Shown: in pieces, positions 55,165-63,689 of the stretch | How the letters are laid out: every line of letters starts with the position of its first letter | How positions within the stretch are numbered: the first letter of the stretch is position 1 | From: Spirochaetota bacterium | GTDB lineage: Bacteria; Spirochaetota; Spirochaetia; Treponematales; Rectinemataceae | NCBI GenBank assembly: GCA_029265615.1 | Contig: JAJUIB010000006.1 | Location: 62,001 to 126,000, forward strand | Direction of reading: 5' to 3' | DNA: 64,000 bases | Program-made: the position numbers and the translations under genes | The notes under the pieces: model-generated | The model's database searches: none | What the model was told of the DNA's origin: nothing | The model's input: the letters and a program-made list of their open reading frames with translations, nothing else

Positions 55165-57219
55165 ATGGCCCTCGTCGTCGTTGAAAAACTGAAGCCCGCC
55201 GACTATGCCGGACAGTGCGCGGCGCTCCCCCGCGACTACGGAACGCCCGCCTGGGAGGAGCGGCTCGAGGTGCGCGAGATCCGCCGCGCAGTCTTCGCCG
55301 CCCTCGACACCCTCGAGACCGAAACAGTGATAGGCGCGCGCATCGCAGGTAAACCCGTCCTCGTGAAGCCGAACCTTGTCACGGTCTACGAAAACATGGG
55401 GCTCCAGAGAAAAACCTACCCCGAGTCGACCGACCCCCGCGTCCTCGACGCGGTCGTCCTCTGGCTTTCCGCGCGCGCCGCCAGCGTCACCATCGTCGAG
55501 TCTTCGGGCCGCGGAGCGCCCACCCGCGGCTCCTTCCGCGTGGCGGGGATCGATCGCCTCGCGCGGCATCGCGGCACGGGGCTCCTCGCCCTCGACGAAT
55601 GCCCCGTCGATCGGTATTTCCTTCCCAAGGCCCAGGTTCAGCGCGAGATACTCGTACCGCGCGCGTTTTCCGCCGTCGTACGCGGCGAGGCGGCCTATGT
55701 CTCGGTGCCCAAGCTCAAGACAAACCTCTACACCGGCGTGACGCTCGGCTTCAAGAACGCGATGGGCGTCATACCCTACAATCTGCGCCAACGGAGCCAC
55801 CACCACGCGATCGACCGAAAACTCGTCGAGATGCTCTATCTCTTCAAACCCGATCTCGTGCTCATCGACGGCGTCGTCGGCGGCGAGGGGGAATGCCCCG
55901 CCCCCGTCGACCCCGTCGACGCCCGCCTCATCATCGCGGGCGACCAGAGCGTGGAAACCGACCGCATCGCGACACGGCTCATGGGCTTCGACCCCAAACA
56001 GATCGAACTCATGCGCGTCGCCGACAAACTCGGCTTCGGCGATCCAGAGGGCGTCCGCGTCATCGCGCGGGGCTTCGAACCCGGCGCTGGAGATCCCGAA
56101 CTCGGCGGCGCGCAGGCCGTCACCTTCCGGCCCGCGGACTGGTCGCTGCTCTCCGCGCGTGCGCAGGCGACCTGCCCCAGGGTGACAACGCTCATCGGCA
56201 TCGACCTACGGCCCGAAGGCGAGCGTGCGGCGATACTCGCTTCCGCTGCGGCCACACATGGCAGATCCGAGAGCGAAGCGCAAAACCCCGGACTCCCGCG
56301 CCGGCTCGAGGCATCCTGCCGCGGAGGCTGCGTCGCCACGACGCGCTTTGCGCTTTCTATGTTCGAACATGAGGGCATTGGCCCGGGAAATCCGGTCACC
56401 CTCATCCTGGGCGGTGGCTATGCGACGGCGGCAGGGCTCCGCTGGTACGATGCCGCGGGTCGGGCCTACGACGAAGAAGCTATTCGCGCCCTGTCGGGGC
56501 GAAAAGCGGTCATCGGCGCCTGCGCCCGCCGCCTTGCCCCCTGTGCGGACCGCTTTGTCGACGGGTGCATGCCGCTCCCAAACGCGCCGCATGCGGTACT
56601 CCACGAGCTTGCGGGCAAACCCTGCCGCGTGATGTCGCTCAGGAACGCCCAGCTTCTGCCGCTCCTTGCCTGCATTCTCGGCCAGCGCGCGGCGCGGCGG
56701 CGCCTTATCAAGGCGGGCGAGTGGCTCGATGTTCCGCTTTCGCTCAATGACGGCGCAGGCCCCGAGGGACTCCCGCCTACGGCGGACGAAGGGCGCAGCT
56801 GGGTCGCCTGGCCGCTTCCTCCTATGGGTTCCGCGGAGCGGTCGCGCATCCTTGCGACAGAGGATGACGCGGCGGTCGCCGCCCTGCGTGGCGTGTTTGT
56901 GCCGGGGTTAAAACGGCGCGTGCGCTGGCGGATCACGGCGATCGCCACGGGCGCCCTCACCCTCGCCACCGCGTGCCTAGCCGCTGCATCGGCCGCAGGG
57001 ATCCCCCTTCCGGGGAGCACGGGGACCTGGCTTTTCGTCTTTGCCGGCATCGAGGCGCTCCATGCCGCCGAAATTCCTGCGAGCCTTGGGGCGAGGCGCC
57101 GCTTCGCGGAACGCCGCGGTCGGCCCTGGACCCGGCGCGCCGTGGCGGACTCGGTGTTCCTCACCCTCGCAATCGGCTATCCGGCCTGGCTTCCGCACCG
57201 CCGCGGTGTCTTCGACTAG
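55165..57219 (+). CDS. DUF362 protein fused to a long C-terminal region with two TM helices
   Basis: 684 aa. Residues about 40-320 are DUF362: VLVKPNLVTVY, VTIVESSGRGAPT, SVPKLKTNLYTGVTLGFKNAMGVIPY, VLIDGVVGGEGECP. The usual ferredoxin partner domain is missing. Residues 330-570 are Cys-containing and unassigned (RLEASCRGGCVATTRFAL, RRLAPCADRFVDGCMPLP), and the end has two hydrophobic helices (~585-635). Role unknown; DUF362 proteins are thought to bind or move Fe-S or cofactors. The stop overlaps the convergent VanZ-like gene by four bases. Confidence 0.75.
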   Translation: MALVVVEKLKPADYAGQCAALPRDYGTPAWEERLEVREIRRAVFAALDTLETETVIGARIAGKPVLVKPNLVTVYENMGLQRKTYPESTDPRVLDAVVLWLSARAASVTIVESSGRGAPTRGSFRVAGIDRLARHRGTGLLALDECPVDRYFLPKAQVQREILVPRAFSAVVRGEAAYVSVPKLKTNLYTGVTLGFKNAMGVIPYNLRQRSHHHAIDRKLVEMLYLFKPDLVLIDGVVGGEGECPAPVDPVDARLIIAGDQSVETDRIATRLMGFDPKQIELMRVADKLGFGDPEGVRVIARGFEPGAGDPELGGAQAVTFRPADWSLLSARAQATCPRVTTLIGIDLRPEGERAAILASAAATHGRSESEAQNPGLPRRLEASCRGGCVATTRFALSMFEHEGIGPGNPVTLILGGGYATAAGLRWYDAAGRAYDEEAIRALSGRKAVIGACARRLAPCADRFVDGCMPLPNAPHAVLHELAGKPCRVMSLRNAQLLPLLACILGQRAARRRLIKAGEWLDVPLSLNDGAGPEGLPPTADEGRSWVAWPLPPMGSAERSRILATEDDAAVAALRGVFVPGLKRRVRWRITAIATGALTLATACLAAASAAGIPLPGSTGTWLFVFAGIEALHAAEIPASLGARRRFAERRGRPWTRRAVADSVFLTLAIGYPAWLPHRRGVFD

Positions 57220-57635
57220 GCGCCGAAGTCCCGATGCTTACGAGCACCACACACCAAGGCCGCGGCAACCACGGCTCCGCCAGCGAGGTCCACGCCTAGA
57301 TCGAAAAGGTCGAAGGAACGGCCAGGCACGAATAATTGTAGCGTCTCCGTCACAAGACCGAAGATCGCTGCCGCCACCACAAGGGCCGGGGGACACGTTC
57401 GCAGTCTGGGCCGATCCAGCGCAAGCGCAAAGGTCCATCCGCCAAAAAGGCAGAGATGTACAAGCTTGTCGAGTCCGGGAAACTCGAACCGGTGGAGTCC
57501 GTCGCCCGGCCAGAGGAGGAGCAGGAGGACGAGCGTCGTCATCGCGATGCTTACAAACGGCACACGCCCCGGCGCGCGTGAAGCGACAGAATCCTGCACC
57601 TGTCTGCCCTGCGATATCCTGCGAAGTCCCAGCAC
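57216..57635 (-). CDS. VanZ-like membrane protein
   Basis: A 139-aa protein with three to four TM helices and the VanZ marks DKLVHLCLFGG and TETLQLFVPGRSFDLFDLGVDLAGG. VanZ relatives give low-level glycopeptide tolerance or are of unknown use. The GTG start at 57635 is supported by AGGAG eight bases upstream. Confidence 0.82.
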   Translation of the reverse strand: MLGLRRISQGRQVQDSVASRAPGRVPFVSIAMTTLVLLLLLWPGDGLHRFEFPGLDKLVHLCLFGGWTFALALDRPRLRTCPPALVVAAAIFGLVTETLQLFVPGRSFDLFDLGVDLAGGAVVAAALVCGARKHRDFGA

Positions 57636-57668
57636 TTTTACGACTCCTCGTAGCGTCGTTTTGGGTAT

Positions 57669-58034
57669 ATGATAGCGTCGATGAGCGACGAAACCTTGAT
57701 CAAGGACAACCTTGCGGAAATGTCCCGCGCACTTGCGGCGACGAACGACCCTGCCCTCATCGAGGGCTTTCTCTACAGCCTGTTCACCCCCTCGGAGGCG
57801 GACGAGATCGCCAAGCGCTGGGCCCTTGTCAAGGACCTGGCCGCAGGCAAACCTCAGCGCGAGATCGCGAAGCGCCTCGGCCTGTCGCTGTGCAAGATAA
57901 CACGCGGCTCGCGCGAACTCAAACGCGAGGGCTCGCCCTTTCGCTCCATGCTCGAGACGGCGGGTTACGAAGTGCGGATCAAGGGCCGCCCCTCCGCGGA
58001 TGACGCTCGCGCGGGGGGAGAAGGCGCGCGCTAA
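57669..58034 (+). CDS. TrpR/YerC-family DNA-binding regulator
   Basis: About 121 aa. GFLYSLFTPSEADEIAKRWALVKDLAAGKPQREIAKRLGLSLCKITRGSRELK is the TrpR-superfamily helix-turn-helix. Whether it binds tryptophan is unknown; no trp genes are in the window. Starts at 57669 or 57681; neither has a ribosome site, and TATGAT overlaps the first ATG, so a leaderless message from 57681 is possible. Shares a 33-base gap with the divergent VanZ-like gene. Confidence 0.82.
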   Translation: MIASMSDETLIKDNLAEMSRALAATNDPALIEGFLYSLFTPSEADEIAKRWALVKDLAAGKPQREIAKRLGLSLCKITRGSRELKREGSPFRSMLETAGYEVRIKGRPSADDARAGGEGAR

Positions 58035-58060
58035 GGCGCATCCTTGGCGCGCATAAAGCC

Positions 58061-58570
58061 CTATGCGACGACACTCGCCTTGAGAAGGACGATATCCGTC
58101 TTAGGCACATCCTGGTGGGGGAAGCGCGAGCCGGTCGCGACCTTCGCCATCGCATCGACCACGTCCATCCCCTCGATAACCTTGCCGAAAACGCAGTAGC
58201 CCGCGCCGGAAGCCCCGCCGCCGCGGTAATCGAGGGAGCGGTTGTCGACAAGATTGATGAAGAACTGGCTCGTTGCGCTGTCGGGCGCCGAAGTGCGGGC
58301 CATGGAGAGCGTCCCGCGTGTGTTTGCCGGTCCCTTGGCGGCTTCGTTGACGATAGGTGCGCGGGTCTTCTCCTTGTCCTTGAGCCCGGGAAGGAGTCCG
58401 CCACCCTGGACGACGAATCCGGGGATGACGCGATGGAAGATGGTGCCGTCATAGAACCCCGAGCGGACATAGGCGAGGAAATTCTCGGTCGTGATGGGTG
58501 TCTTGTCCTCGAAGAGCTCGATGAGTATCGATCCGAGGCTTGTCTCAAGTGCAACGCGGGTATTCGCCAT
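58061..58570 (-). CDS. Peptidyl-prolyl cis-trans isomerase, cyclophilin type
   Basis: A 169-aa cytosolic cyclophilin: TTENFLAYVRSGFYDGTIFHRVIPGFVVQGGG, SMARTSAPDSATSQFFINL and VFGKVIEGMDVVDAM are the family blocks with the catalytic Arg in FHRV. ATG 58570 is chosen over 58585 because GGAGG lies 8 bases upstream of it. Confidence 0.94.
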   Translation of the reverse strand: MANTRVALETSLGSILIELFEDKTPITTENFLAYVRSGFYDGTIFHRVIPGFVVQGGGLLPGLKDKEKTRAPIVNEAAKGPANTRGTLSMARTSAPDSATSQFFINLVDNRSLDYRGGGASGAGYCVFGKVIEGMDVVDAMAKVATGSRFPHQDVPKTDIVLLKASVVA

Positions 58571-58741
58571 GCTCGTGACCTCCATAAAAGACTTTGATCA
58601 TAAACCGCTCAGGCGGCCTGGGGCAAGCCGCTTGTCCCGGTGCCCCGTGGTCTGTATGCTTACGCACGTGGCGTAGACCTCCCCCTGGGACGACTACGCC
58701 CCAGAGGGGCCTCTCGGGCCCCAACCCCCTGGAGGCCCTGC

Positions 58742-59317
58742 ATGGACATACCGCTCACCCTTGATACGCGAAAGCCAAACCGCCTCGTCTACGCACTCCC
58801 CCTCTGGTTCCGCATAACCATGGCTGCCATGGCGGCCATCCTCATCGCGGCCCTCGCCGTGGCAGGGGGAGCCCCCGGCCTCATCGGCTGGGGCGCACTG
58901 GCGCTCGCCGCCTTTGCAGCGCTCTACGAGGAGCGCTGGACGCTCGACCTCGAACACGCCAGCCTCCGCCACCGCTTCGGCCTCCTCTTCGCCGCGCGGC
59001 GCATTGAGGTCCCGTTCACCCGTATAAGCGCCTTTACCCTCCGCTCCTTCGCACGCGGGGCAATGCCGGGCGGCGAGGAGGATCGCGCCCTTCGCGAAGC
59101 CGCGCTTTCCGCCGCTGAAACAGGCGATGCGAATGGCGATGCAAAAACCCGCCGCAAGCTCAACCGCGTCTACGTAGCGCTCGTCTGCCTGGATGCGGAA
59201 GGTAACGACCTCGTCCTCAATATTCTGCCCGCCCGCCGCGTCGAAGAACTTAAGACGGTCGGCCGGCGCCTTGCAGAGGCCGCGGGAAAGCCCTTCCTCG
59301 ACGAAGCACGCGCCTAA
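58742..59317 (+). CDS. Membrane protein of unknown function with two N-terminal TM helices
   Basis: A 191-aa protein: polar N-terminus, two adjacent TM helices (~24-60), then a ~130-residue cytosolic part (EERWTLDLEHASLRHRFGLLFAARRIEVPFTRISAFTLRSF) resembling bacterial PH-like domains (YdbS type), interrupted by a charged loop. GGAGG precedes the ATG. The family is not firmly recognised. Confidence 0.65.
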   Translation: MDIPLTLDTRKPNRLVYALPLWFRITMAAMAAILIAALAVAGGAPGLIGWGALALAAFAALYEERWTLDLEHASLRHRFGLLFAARRIEVPFTRISAFTLRSFARGAMPGGEEDRALREAALSAAETGDANGDAKTRRKLNRVYVALVCLDAEGNDLVLNILPARRVEELKTVGRRLAEAAGKPFLDEARA

Positions 59318-59345
59318 AAACAATTCGCATCCCGCCTGCAAAAAG

Positions 59346-59357
59346 GGCGGCGCCGCC
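59346..59357 (+). terminator. Short palindromic hairpin after the small membrane protein gene
   Basis: GGCGGCGCCGCC is a perfect palindrome followed on the plus strand by TTATT; weak terminator candidate. Confidence 0.4.
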
Positions 59358-59360
59358 TTA

Positions 59361-59398
59361 TTAAAAAACAAAACGGGCCGCCCCTAGGGGCGGCCCGT
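59361..59398 (-). terminator. Intrinsic terminator of the opp operon
   Basis: A 26-base perfect palindrome (59373-59398, arms ACGGGCCGCCCCT / AGGGGCGGCCCGT) followed on the minus strand by TTTTGTTTTTT. It ends the oppABCDF transcript. Confidence 0.88.
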
Positions 59399-59423
59399 GC
59401 AGCATACTGCATGCCTTCGTCGG

Positions 59424-60437
59424 CTAGTCCGGATCGTGATACAGGAAGCAGGCAACCTCGTGGCCGGGAGCCGCCTCCTTGAGCCGGGGCTTGTGCTCCT
59501 TGCACTTGTCCATATGCTTCCAGCAGCGGTCATAGAAGGGGCAGCCCGGGCGCTGCTTGTCCGGCGAGGGCACGTCACCCGTGAGGATAATGCGCTTGCG
59601 CTCCTTCTCGATCTTGGGATCGGGGATCGGCGCCGCCGACAGGAGCGCCTGGGTATAGGGGTGGAGCGGATTCTTGTAGAGCTCGGCCGAGTTCGAAATC
59701 TCCGCCACCGTGCCTAAGTACATCACCGCGACGCGGGTCGAGATGTACTGGATGACGGCAAGATCGTGGGCGATGAAGAGATAGGTGAGCCCGAACTCCT
59801 CCTGGAGATCCTTGAAGAGGTTGAGAATCTGCGCCTGAATGGAGACGTCGAGAGCGGAGACCGGCTCGTCGCAGAGCACAAGCTCGGGCCGGAGGGCCAG
59901 GGCGCGGGCTATGCCGATGCGCTGCCGCTGACCGCCCGAAAATTCGTGCGGATAGCGGTTACGGAAGAAGCGCGAGAGGCCGACGCGCTCCATGAGCTGC
60001 TCGACGCGCTCGTCCATCTCCTTTTTGGTCATCGAAAGGAGACCCTTCTTCTGGTAAATGCGCATGGGCTCCGCGATGATGTCGCCACTCGTCATGCGCG
60101 GGTTGAGCGATGCATAGGGGTCCTGGAAGACCATCTGCATGTTCTTGCGCGCCGCGATGAGCTCGCGCGGGGGGAGCTTCGTCAGGTCCTTCCCCTTGAG
60201 CACGACACTCCCTGCCGTGGGCCTATAGAGCTGCGCGACCGCGCGAGCCGTGGTGGACTTGCCGCAGCCTGATTCGCCGACGAGGCCGAGGGTTTCGCCC
60301 TTCTTTATCTGGAAATTCACGCCGTCGACAGCGTAGATAAAGTTCTGATGCCCGCCGAACAGGGCCTTAGACCCGATCGGAAAGTGCATCTTGAGGTCTT
60401 TGACGTCGAGGAGTACTTCTTTCTCGATCATGGTCAC
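59424..60437 (-). CDS. oppF: Oligopeptide ABC transporter ATP-binding protein OppF
   Basis: A 337-aa ATPase: Walker [10 protein letters not shown], signature [14 protein letters not shown], Walker [14 protein letters not shown]-loop AHD. The C-terminal oligopeptide/dipeptide extension contains CPFYDRCW...CKEHKP, the Cys-rich motif that in OppF/DppF-type subunits can hold an Fe-S cluster. Start overlaps the oppD stop (ATGA). Confidence 0.95.
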   Translation of the reverse strand: MTMIEKEVLLDVKDLKMHFPIGSKALFGGHQNFIYAVDGVNFQIKKGETLGLVGESGCGKSTTARAVAQLYRPTAGSVVLKGKDLTKLPPRELIAARKNMQMVFQDPYASLNPRMTSGDIIAEPMRIYQKKGLLSMTKKEMDERVEQLMERVGLSRFFRNRYPHEFSGGQRQRIGIARALALRPELVLCDEPVSALDVSIQAQILNLFKDLQEEFGLTYLFIAHDLAVIQYISTRVAVMYLGTVAEISNSAELYKNPLHPYTQALLSAAPIPDPKIEKERKRIILTGDVPSPDKQRPGCPFYDRCWKHMDKCKEHKPRLKEAAPGHEVACFLYHDPD

Positions 60438-61417
60438 TTAGCCTCCGTGTAGAGCCAGCACGAGACGGCGCGGCCGTTCCCGTACTCGGTCGTGGCCGGA
60501 TACTTGCGTTTGCAGATGTCCATCGCCTTATCGCAGCGCGGATAGAAGGGGCAGCAGTCCGGCAGGTCGATGACGTTCGGCGGCTGGCCCCGGATGGAGC
60601 GGAGCCGGTCACCCTGCGCCTGATCGAGGCGAGGAACCGACTTGATGAGCCCCTGAGTATAGGGATGCTTGGGCTCCGCGAAAATCTCCCCTGTGGCGCC
60701 GCGCTCGACGACGCGGCCTGCGTACATGACGCAGAGCGTGTCGCACATGCCCGCGACAACGCCGAGCGAGTGGGTGATGAGGATAACAGCCGTCCCAAGT
60801 CGGGCGGTCAGGTCCTTCATGAGATCGAGGATCTGCGCCTGAATCGTGACGTCGAGCGCGCTCGTCGGCTCGTCTGCGATGAGAATCTCGGGATTGCAGG
60901 AAAGCCCCATCGCGATCATAACACGCTGGCGCATGCCGCCCGAAAACTGGTGCGGATACTGGTCGATGCGCTTTTCGGGCGCGGGGATGCCCGCAAGCTT
61001 GAGCATCTCGATGGCCTTGGCCTTGGCCGCTTTTTTGTCGAGGCCCTGGTGGAGCACGATCGTCTCGACCATCTGCGTCGAAATGCGCAGGAAGGGGTTG
61101 AGGCTGGTCATGGGATCCTGGAAGATCATCGAAATCTTGTTGCCGCGGATGGACCTAAGATCCTTCACAGGCATCTTGAGCAGGTCCGCGCCGTGAAACA
61201 GCACCTCGCCGCCCGCGATGCGTCCGGGCGGATTGGGAATCATGTTGATGATCGAAAGATTCGTGACGGACTTGCCCGAGCCGGATTCGCCAACGATACC
61301 GAGCGTTTCGCCCTTGCGGAGATTAAAGCTCACACCGTCGACGGCCTTTACGATGCCCTCATCGACGTGGAAATAGGTCTTGAGGTCCTTGACCTGGAGG
61401 ATGACTTCGTCGGTCAT
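60434..61417 (-). CDS. oppD: Oligopeptide ABC transporter ATP-binding protein OppD
   Basis: A 327-aa ATPase: Walker A GESGSGKSV, signature SGGMRQRVMIAMGL, Walker B ILIADEPTSALD, H-loop THSL. C-terminal CCPFYPRCDKAMDICK is the Cys motif of OppD-type subunits. GGAG-type ribosome site (AAGGAGCG) upstream. Fourth gene of the operon. Confidence 0.95.
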   Translation of the reverse strand: MTDEVILQVKDLKTYFHVDEGIVKAVDGVSFNLRKGETLGIVGESGSGKSVTNLSIINMIPNPPGRIAGGEVLFHGADLLKMPVKDLRSIRGNKISMIFQDPMTSLNPFLRISTQMVETIVLHQGLDKKAAKAKAIEMLKLAGIPAPEKRIDQYPHQFSGGMRQRVMIAMGLSCNPEILIADEPTSALDVTIQAQILDLMKDLTARLGTAVILITHSLGVVAGMCDTLCVMYAGRVVERGATGEIFAEPKHPYTQGLIKSVPRLDQAQGDRLRSIRGQPPNVIDLPDCCPFYPRCDKAMDICKRKYPATTEYGNGRAVSCWLYTEAK

Positions 61418-61443
61418 TGTGGTTTCGCTCCTTGGTGGGGACC

Positions 61444-62514
61444 TTAGGTCCGGTTCTTGCTCTGCGGGTCAAGCGCGTCGCGCAGACCGTCGCCGAGGAA
61501 GTTCATCGCGAAGAGGAAGAGCGTCATCGCGATCGCCGGCACGAGCAGGCGCCAGGGATAGAGCTCCATACCCTGGACACCCTCGGAGACGAGGGTACCC
61601 CAGGAGGCGGAGGGCGCCGACACGCCGAGGCCGAGGAAGGAGAGGAAGGACTCGTTCATGATGAAGCTCGGCAGCTGGAGCGTGGCAAAAATGATGATGA
61701 CGCCGAGCGTGTTCGGCAGGAGGTGACGGAAGATGATCCGCCCGGAGCCCGCGCCCATCGACCGAGCCGCCTCCACAAATTCGGCGTTCTTAAGACTCAT
61801 GATCTGGCCGCGAACGACGCGGGCGATCGTAAGCCAGGAGAGCGCCGCGATCGCAACAAAGAGGATGACGATCGAGTTCGTCCCCTCCGGCACAAGAGAC
61901 ATGAGGATGATGACGACCAGCATGTACGGAAGGCCATACAGAATGTCGACAAAGCGCATGAGGAAGTTGTCCGTGCGCCCCCCGACATAGCCGGCGATCG
62001 AGCCGATAACGATGCCGATGAGCACGGCGGTGATCGTACCGACAAGGCCGATCATGATCGAAATGCGGCCGCCGTAGATCGTCCGCGCGAGCATATCACG
62101 GCCAAGGTAGTCGGTGCCGAGGATGTACACGCGCTGGTGCACCGGCTTGGTCGAGATCTCGGCGGTGAGGCGCTCATACTCAGCCTTCGCCGAGACAAGG
62201 TCGGACTTGAGGTCCTCGCGGAAGCCGCCCGCAGCCTCAAGCTCGGCGATGCGCTTCTGGAGGCGCTGGAGCGCCACCTGACCCGCGGGCTTGAGCGAGG
62301 GGGGCAGGTTCACGTGCGTGAGCTCCTGCGAAGAAAAGTCGTAGAGGGGCAAAATGGGCGCGGCAAGCGAGACGGTGACGTAGATGCCGACGACCCAGAG
62401 GCCGAAGAGCGCCATTTTGTTTTTGCGGAGGCGCTTCCACGCGTCGGCCCAGAGGGAGACGGGCTTGACCTGCTGGTTGAACTCGTTGACCGCCTGGTTC
62501 TTCTTGGGGGACAT
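61444..62514 (-). CDS. oppC: Oligopeptide ABC transporter permease OppC
   Basis: A 356-aa permease, TM1 ~38-58, then an extracytoplasmic insertion (~62-135) with a charged heptad-like coil (LQRLQKRIAELEAAGG ... SDLVSAKAEYERLTAE), then five TM helices. HVLGTDYLGRDMLART-like text (ILGTDYLGRDMLART) and the EAA loop (EFVEAARSMGAGSGRIIFRHLLPN) identify OppC. It is about 50 aa longer than usual because of the coil. Confidence 0.93.
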   Translation of the reverse strand: MSPKKNQAVNEFNQQVKPVSLWADAWKRLRKNKMALFGLWVVGIYVTVSLAAPILPLYDFSSQELTHVNLPPSLKPAGQVALQRLQKRIAELEAAGGFREDLKSDLVSAKAEYERLTAEISTKPVHQRVYILGTDYLGRDMLARTIYGGRISIMIGLVGTITAVLIGIVIGSIAGYVGGRTDNFLMRFVDILYGLPYMLVVIILMSLVPEGTNSIVILFVAIAALSWLTIARVVRGQIMSLKNAEFVEAARSMGAGSGRIIFRHLLPNTLGVIIIFATLQLPSFIMNESFLSFLGLGVSAPSASWGTLVSEGVQGMELYPWRLLVPAIAMTLFLFAMNFLGDGLRDALDPQSKNRT

Positions 62515-62523
62515 GCCGTTCTC

Positions 62524-63453
62524 CTATTTGTAGGCGATGCGCGGATCAAGGAATCCGTACACGATGTCGACCACGAAGTTCATCGCCACAAGAATGAGCG
62601 AGTAGACGATGATGTCGCCCATAATGAGCGTGTAGTCGCGGTTCAGTGCCGATTGAACGAAGATCTTGCCGACGCCGGGGACGACGAAGACCGTCTCGAC
62701 GACGACCGAACCCGTGATAATGCCGGCGAAAGCCGGCCCGAGGTAGGAGACGACGGGCAGCATTGCGCCCTTGAGGACGTGCTTCGCCACGACCACCGAC
62801 TCTTTAAGTCCCTTCGCGCGCGCCGTGCGGATGTAGTCCGAGCGCAGCACCTCAAGCACCGAACCGCGCGAGAGGCGGGCGATATAGGCGAAGTAGGGGA
62901 AGGAAAGCGTGAAGGCAGGCATGATGAGCGCAAGGATGCCCGCGCGGCCGGTAATCCAGCCCGAGGTGGGGAGCAGATGCAGCTTCATTGCAAAGACGAG
63001 CTGCAAAATCGGGCCGATAACAAAAAGCGGTACCGAGATGCCAACCACTGCGAGCGACATCGCCATGTAGTCCTGCCAGCGGTTCTGCTTGAGCGCGGAG
63101 ATAATGCCAACCCCCACACCAAAAAAGACCGCAAGACCGAGCGCGATCGATCCGAGGAGAATCGAATTCGGCATCGTCTGCTTGATGAGCTCCGTGACGG
63201 TCTGGTCCTTGTAGCGGTAGGAGGGACCAAGATCGCCCTTGAGGATGTCGCCCATGTACCTGAGGTACTGTTTCCCGAGCGGCTCGTCCATGTGGTACTT
63301 TTTAAGGATATTCTGAAGCACTTGCTCAGGCAGCTTCTTCTCGCTCGAGAAGGGGCCACCCGGAGCGAAGCGGATCAGGAAGAAGCTGAGCGTCACGATG
63401 ATAAACATCGTGGGGATGAGGCTCAGCACTCGTCGGATGATGAACTTCGTCAT
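62524..63453 (-). CDS. oppB: Oligopeptide ABC transporter permease OppB
   Basis: A 309-aa permease with six TM helices; typical N-terminus FIIRRVLSLIPTMFIIVTLSFFLIR, EAA loop DYIRTARAKGLKESVVVAKHVLKGA and C-terminal DPRIAYK. Nine bases separate it from oppC. Confidence 0.95.
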   Translation of the reverse strand: MTKFIIRRVLSLIPTMFIIVTLSFFLIRFAPGGPFSSEKKLPEQVLQNILKKYHMDEPLGKQYLRYMGDILKGDLGPSYRYKDQTVTELIKQTMPNSILLGSIALGLAVFFGVGVGIISALKQNRWQDYMAMSLAVVGISVPLFVIGPILQLVFAMKLHLLPTSGWITGRAGILALIMPAFTLSFPYFAYIARLSRGSVLEVLRSDYIRTARAKGLKESVVVAKHVLKGAMLPVVSYLGPAFAGIITGSVVVETVFVVPGVGKIFVQSALNRDYTLIMGDIIVYSLILVAMNFVVDIVYGFLDPRIAYK

Positions 63454-63519
63454 CGCTTCCTTTTCCTCCGAGAGAAGGATTATCGCGTCTCGCCGTGCGT
63501 ATCGAGGAACGCGGAGTCC

Positions 63520-63549
63520 GCCCGCGGCGGCCCTTCACGGCCCGCGGGC
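63520..63549 (-). other. GC-rich inverted repeat in the oppA-oppB gap
   Basis: CGCCCGCGG and CCGCGGGCG can pair downstream of the attenuator stem. It may protect transcript ends; nothing else is recognised in this part of the 236-base gap. Confidence 0.4.
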
Positions 63550-63573
63550 GCGCTTCGGGCGCCTCGCCCCTAC

Positions 63574-63610
63574 AAAAAGCCACGGAGAACGCCGGAGCGC
63601 CCTCCGTGGC
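63574..63610 (-). terminator. Intercistronic terminator after oppA
   Basis: Minus strand: GCCACGGAG pairs with CTCCGTGGC and is followed by TTTTTG. A further 9-bp stem CTGCGGCCC/GGGCCGCAG lies at 63651-63673. Partial termination here would give more oppA than oppBCDF message. Confidence 0.75.
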
Positions 63611-63689
63611 GGATCGTCGTCCCGGGAAGTCTTGCACTCTCCCCAAGAACCTGCGGCCCATACAGGGCCGCAGATAGGAAGCGGAAGTC

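Noticed and set aside
55599-56372. An Arg-rich frame inside the DUF362 gene
   Set aside because: Same-strand shifted frame with low-complexity Arg/Pro composition; the overlapping DUF362 text is conserved.
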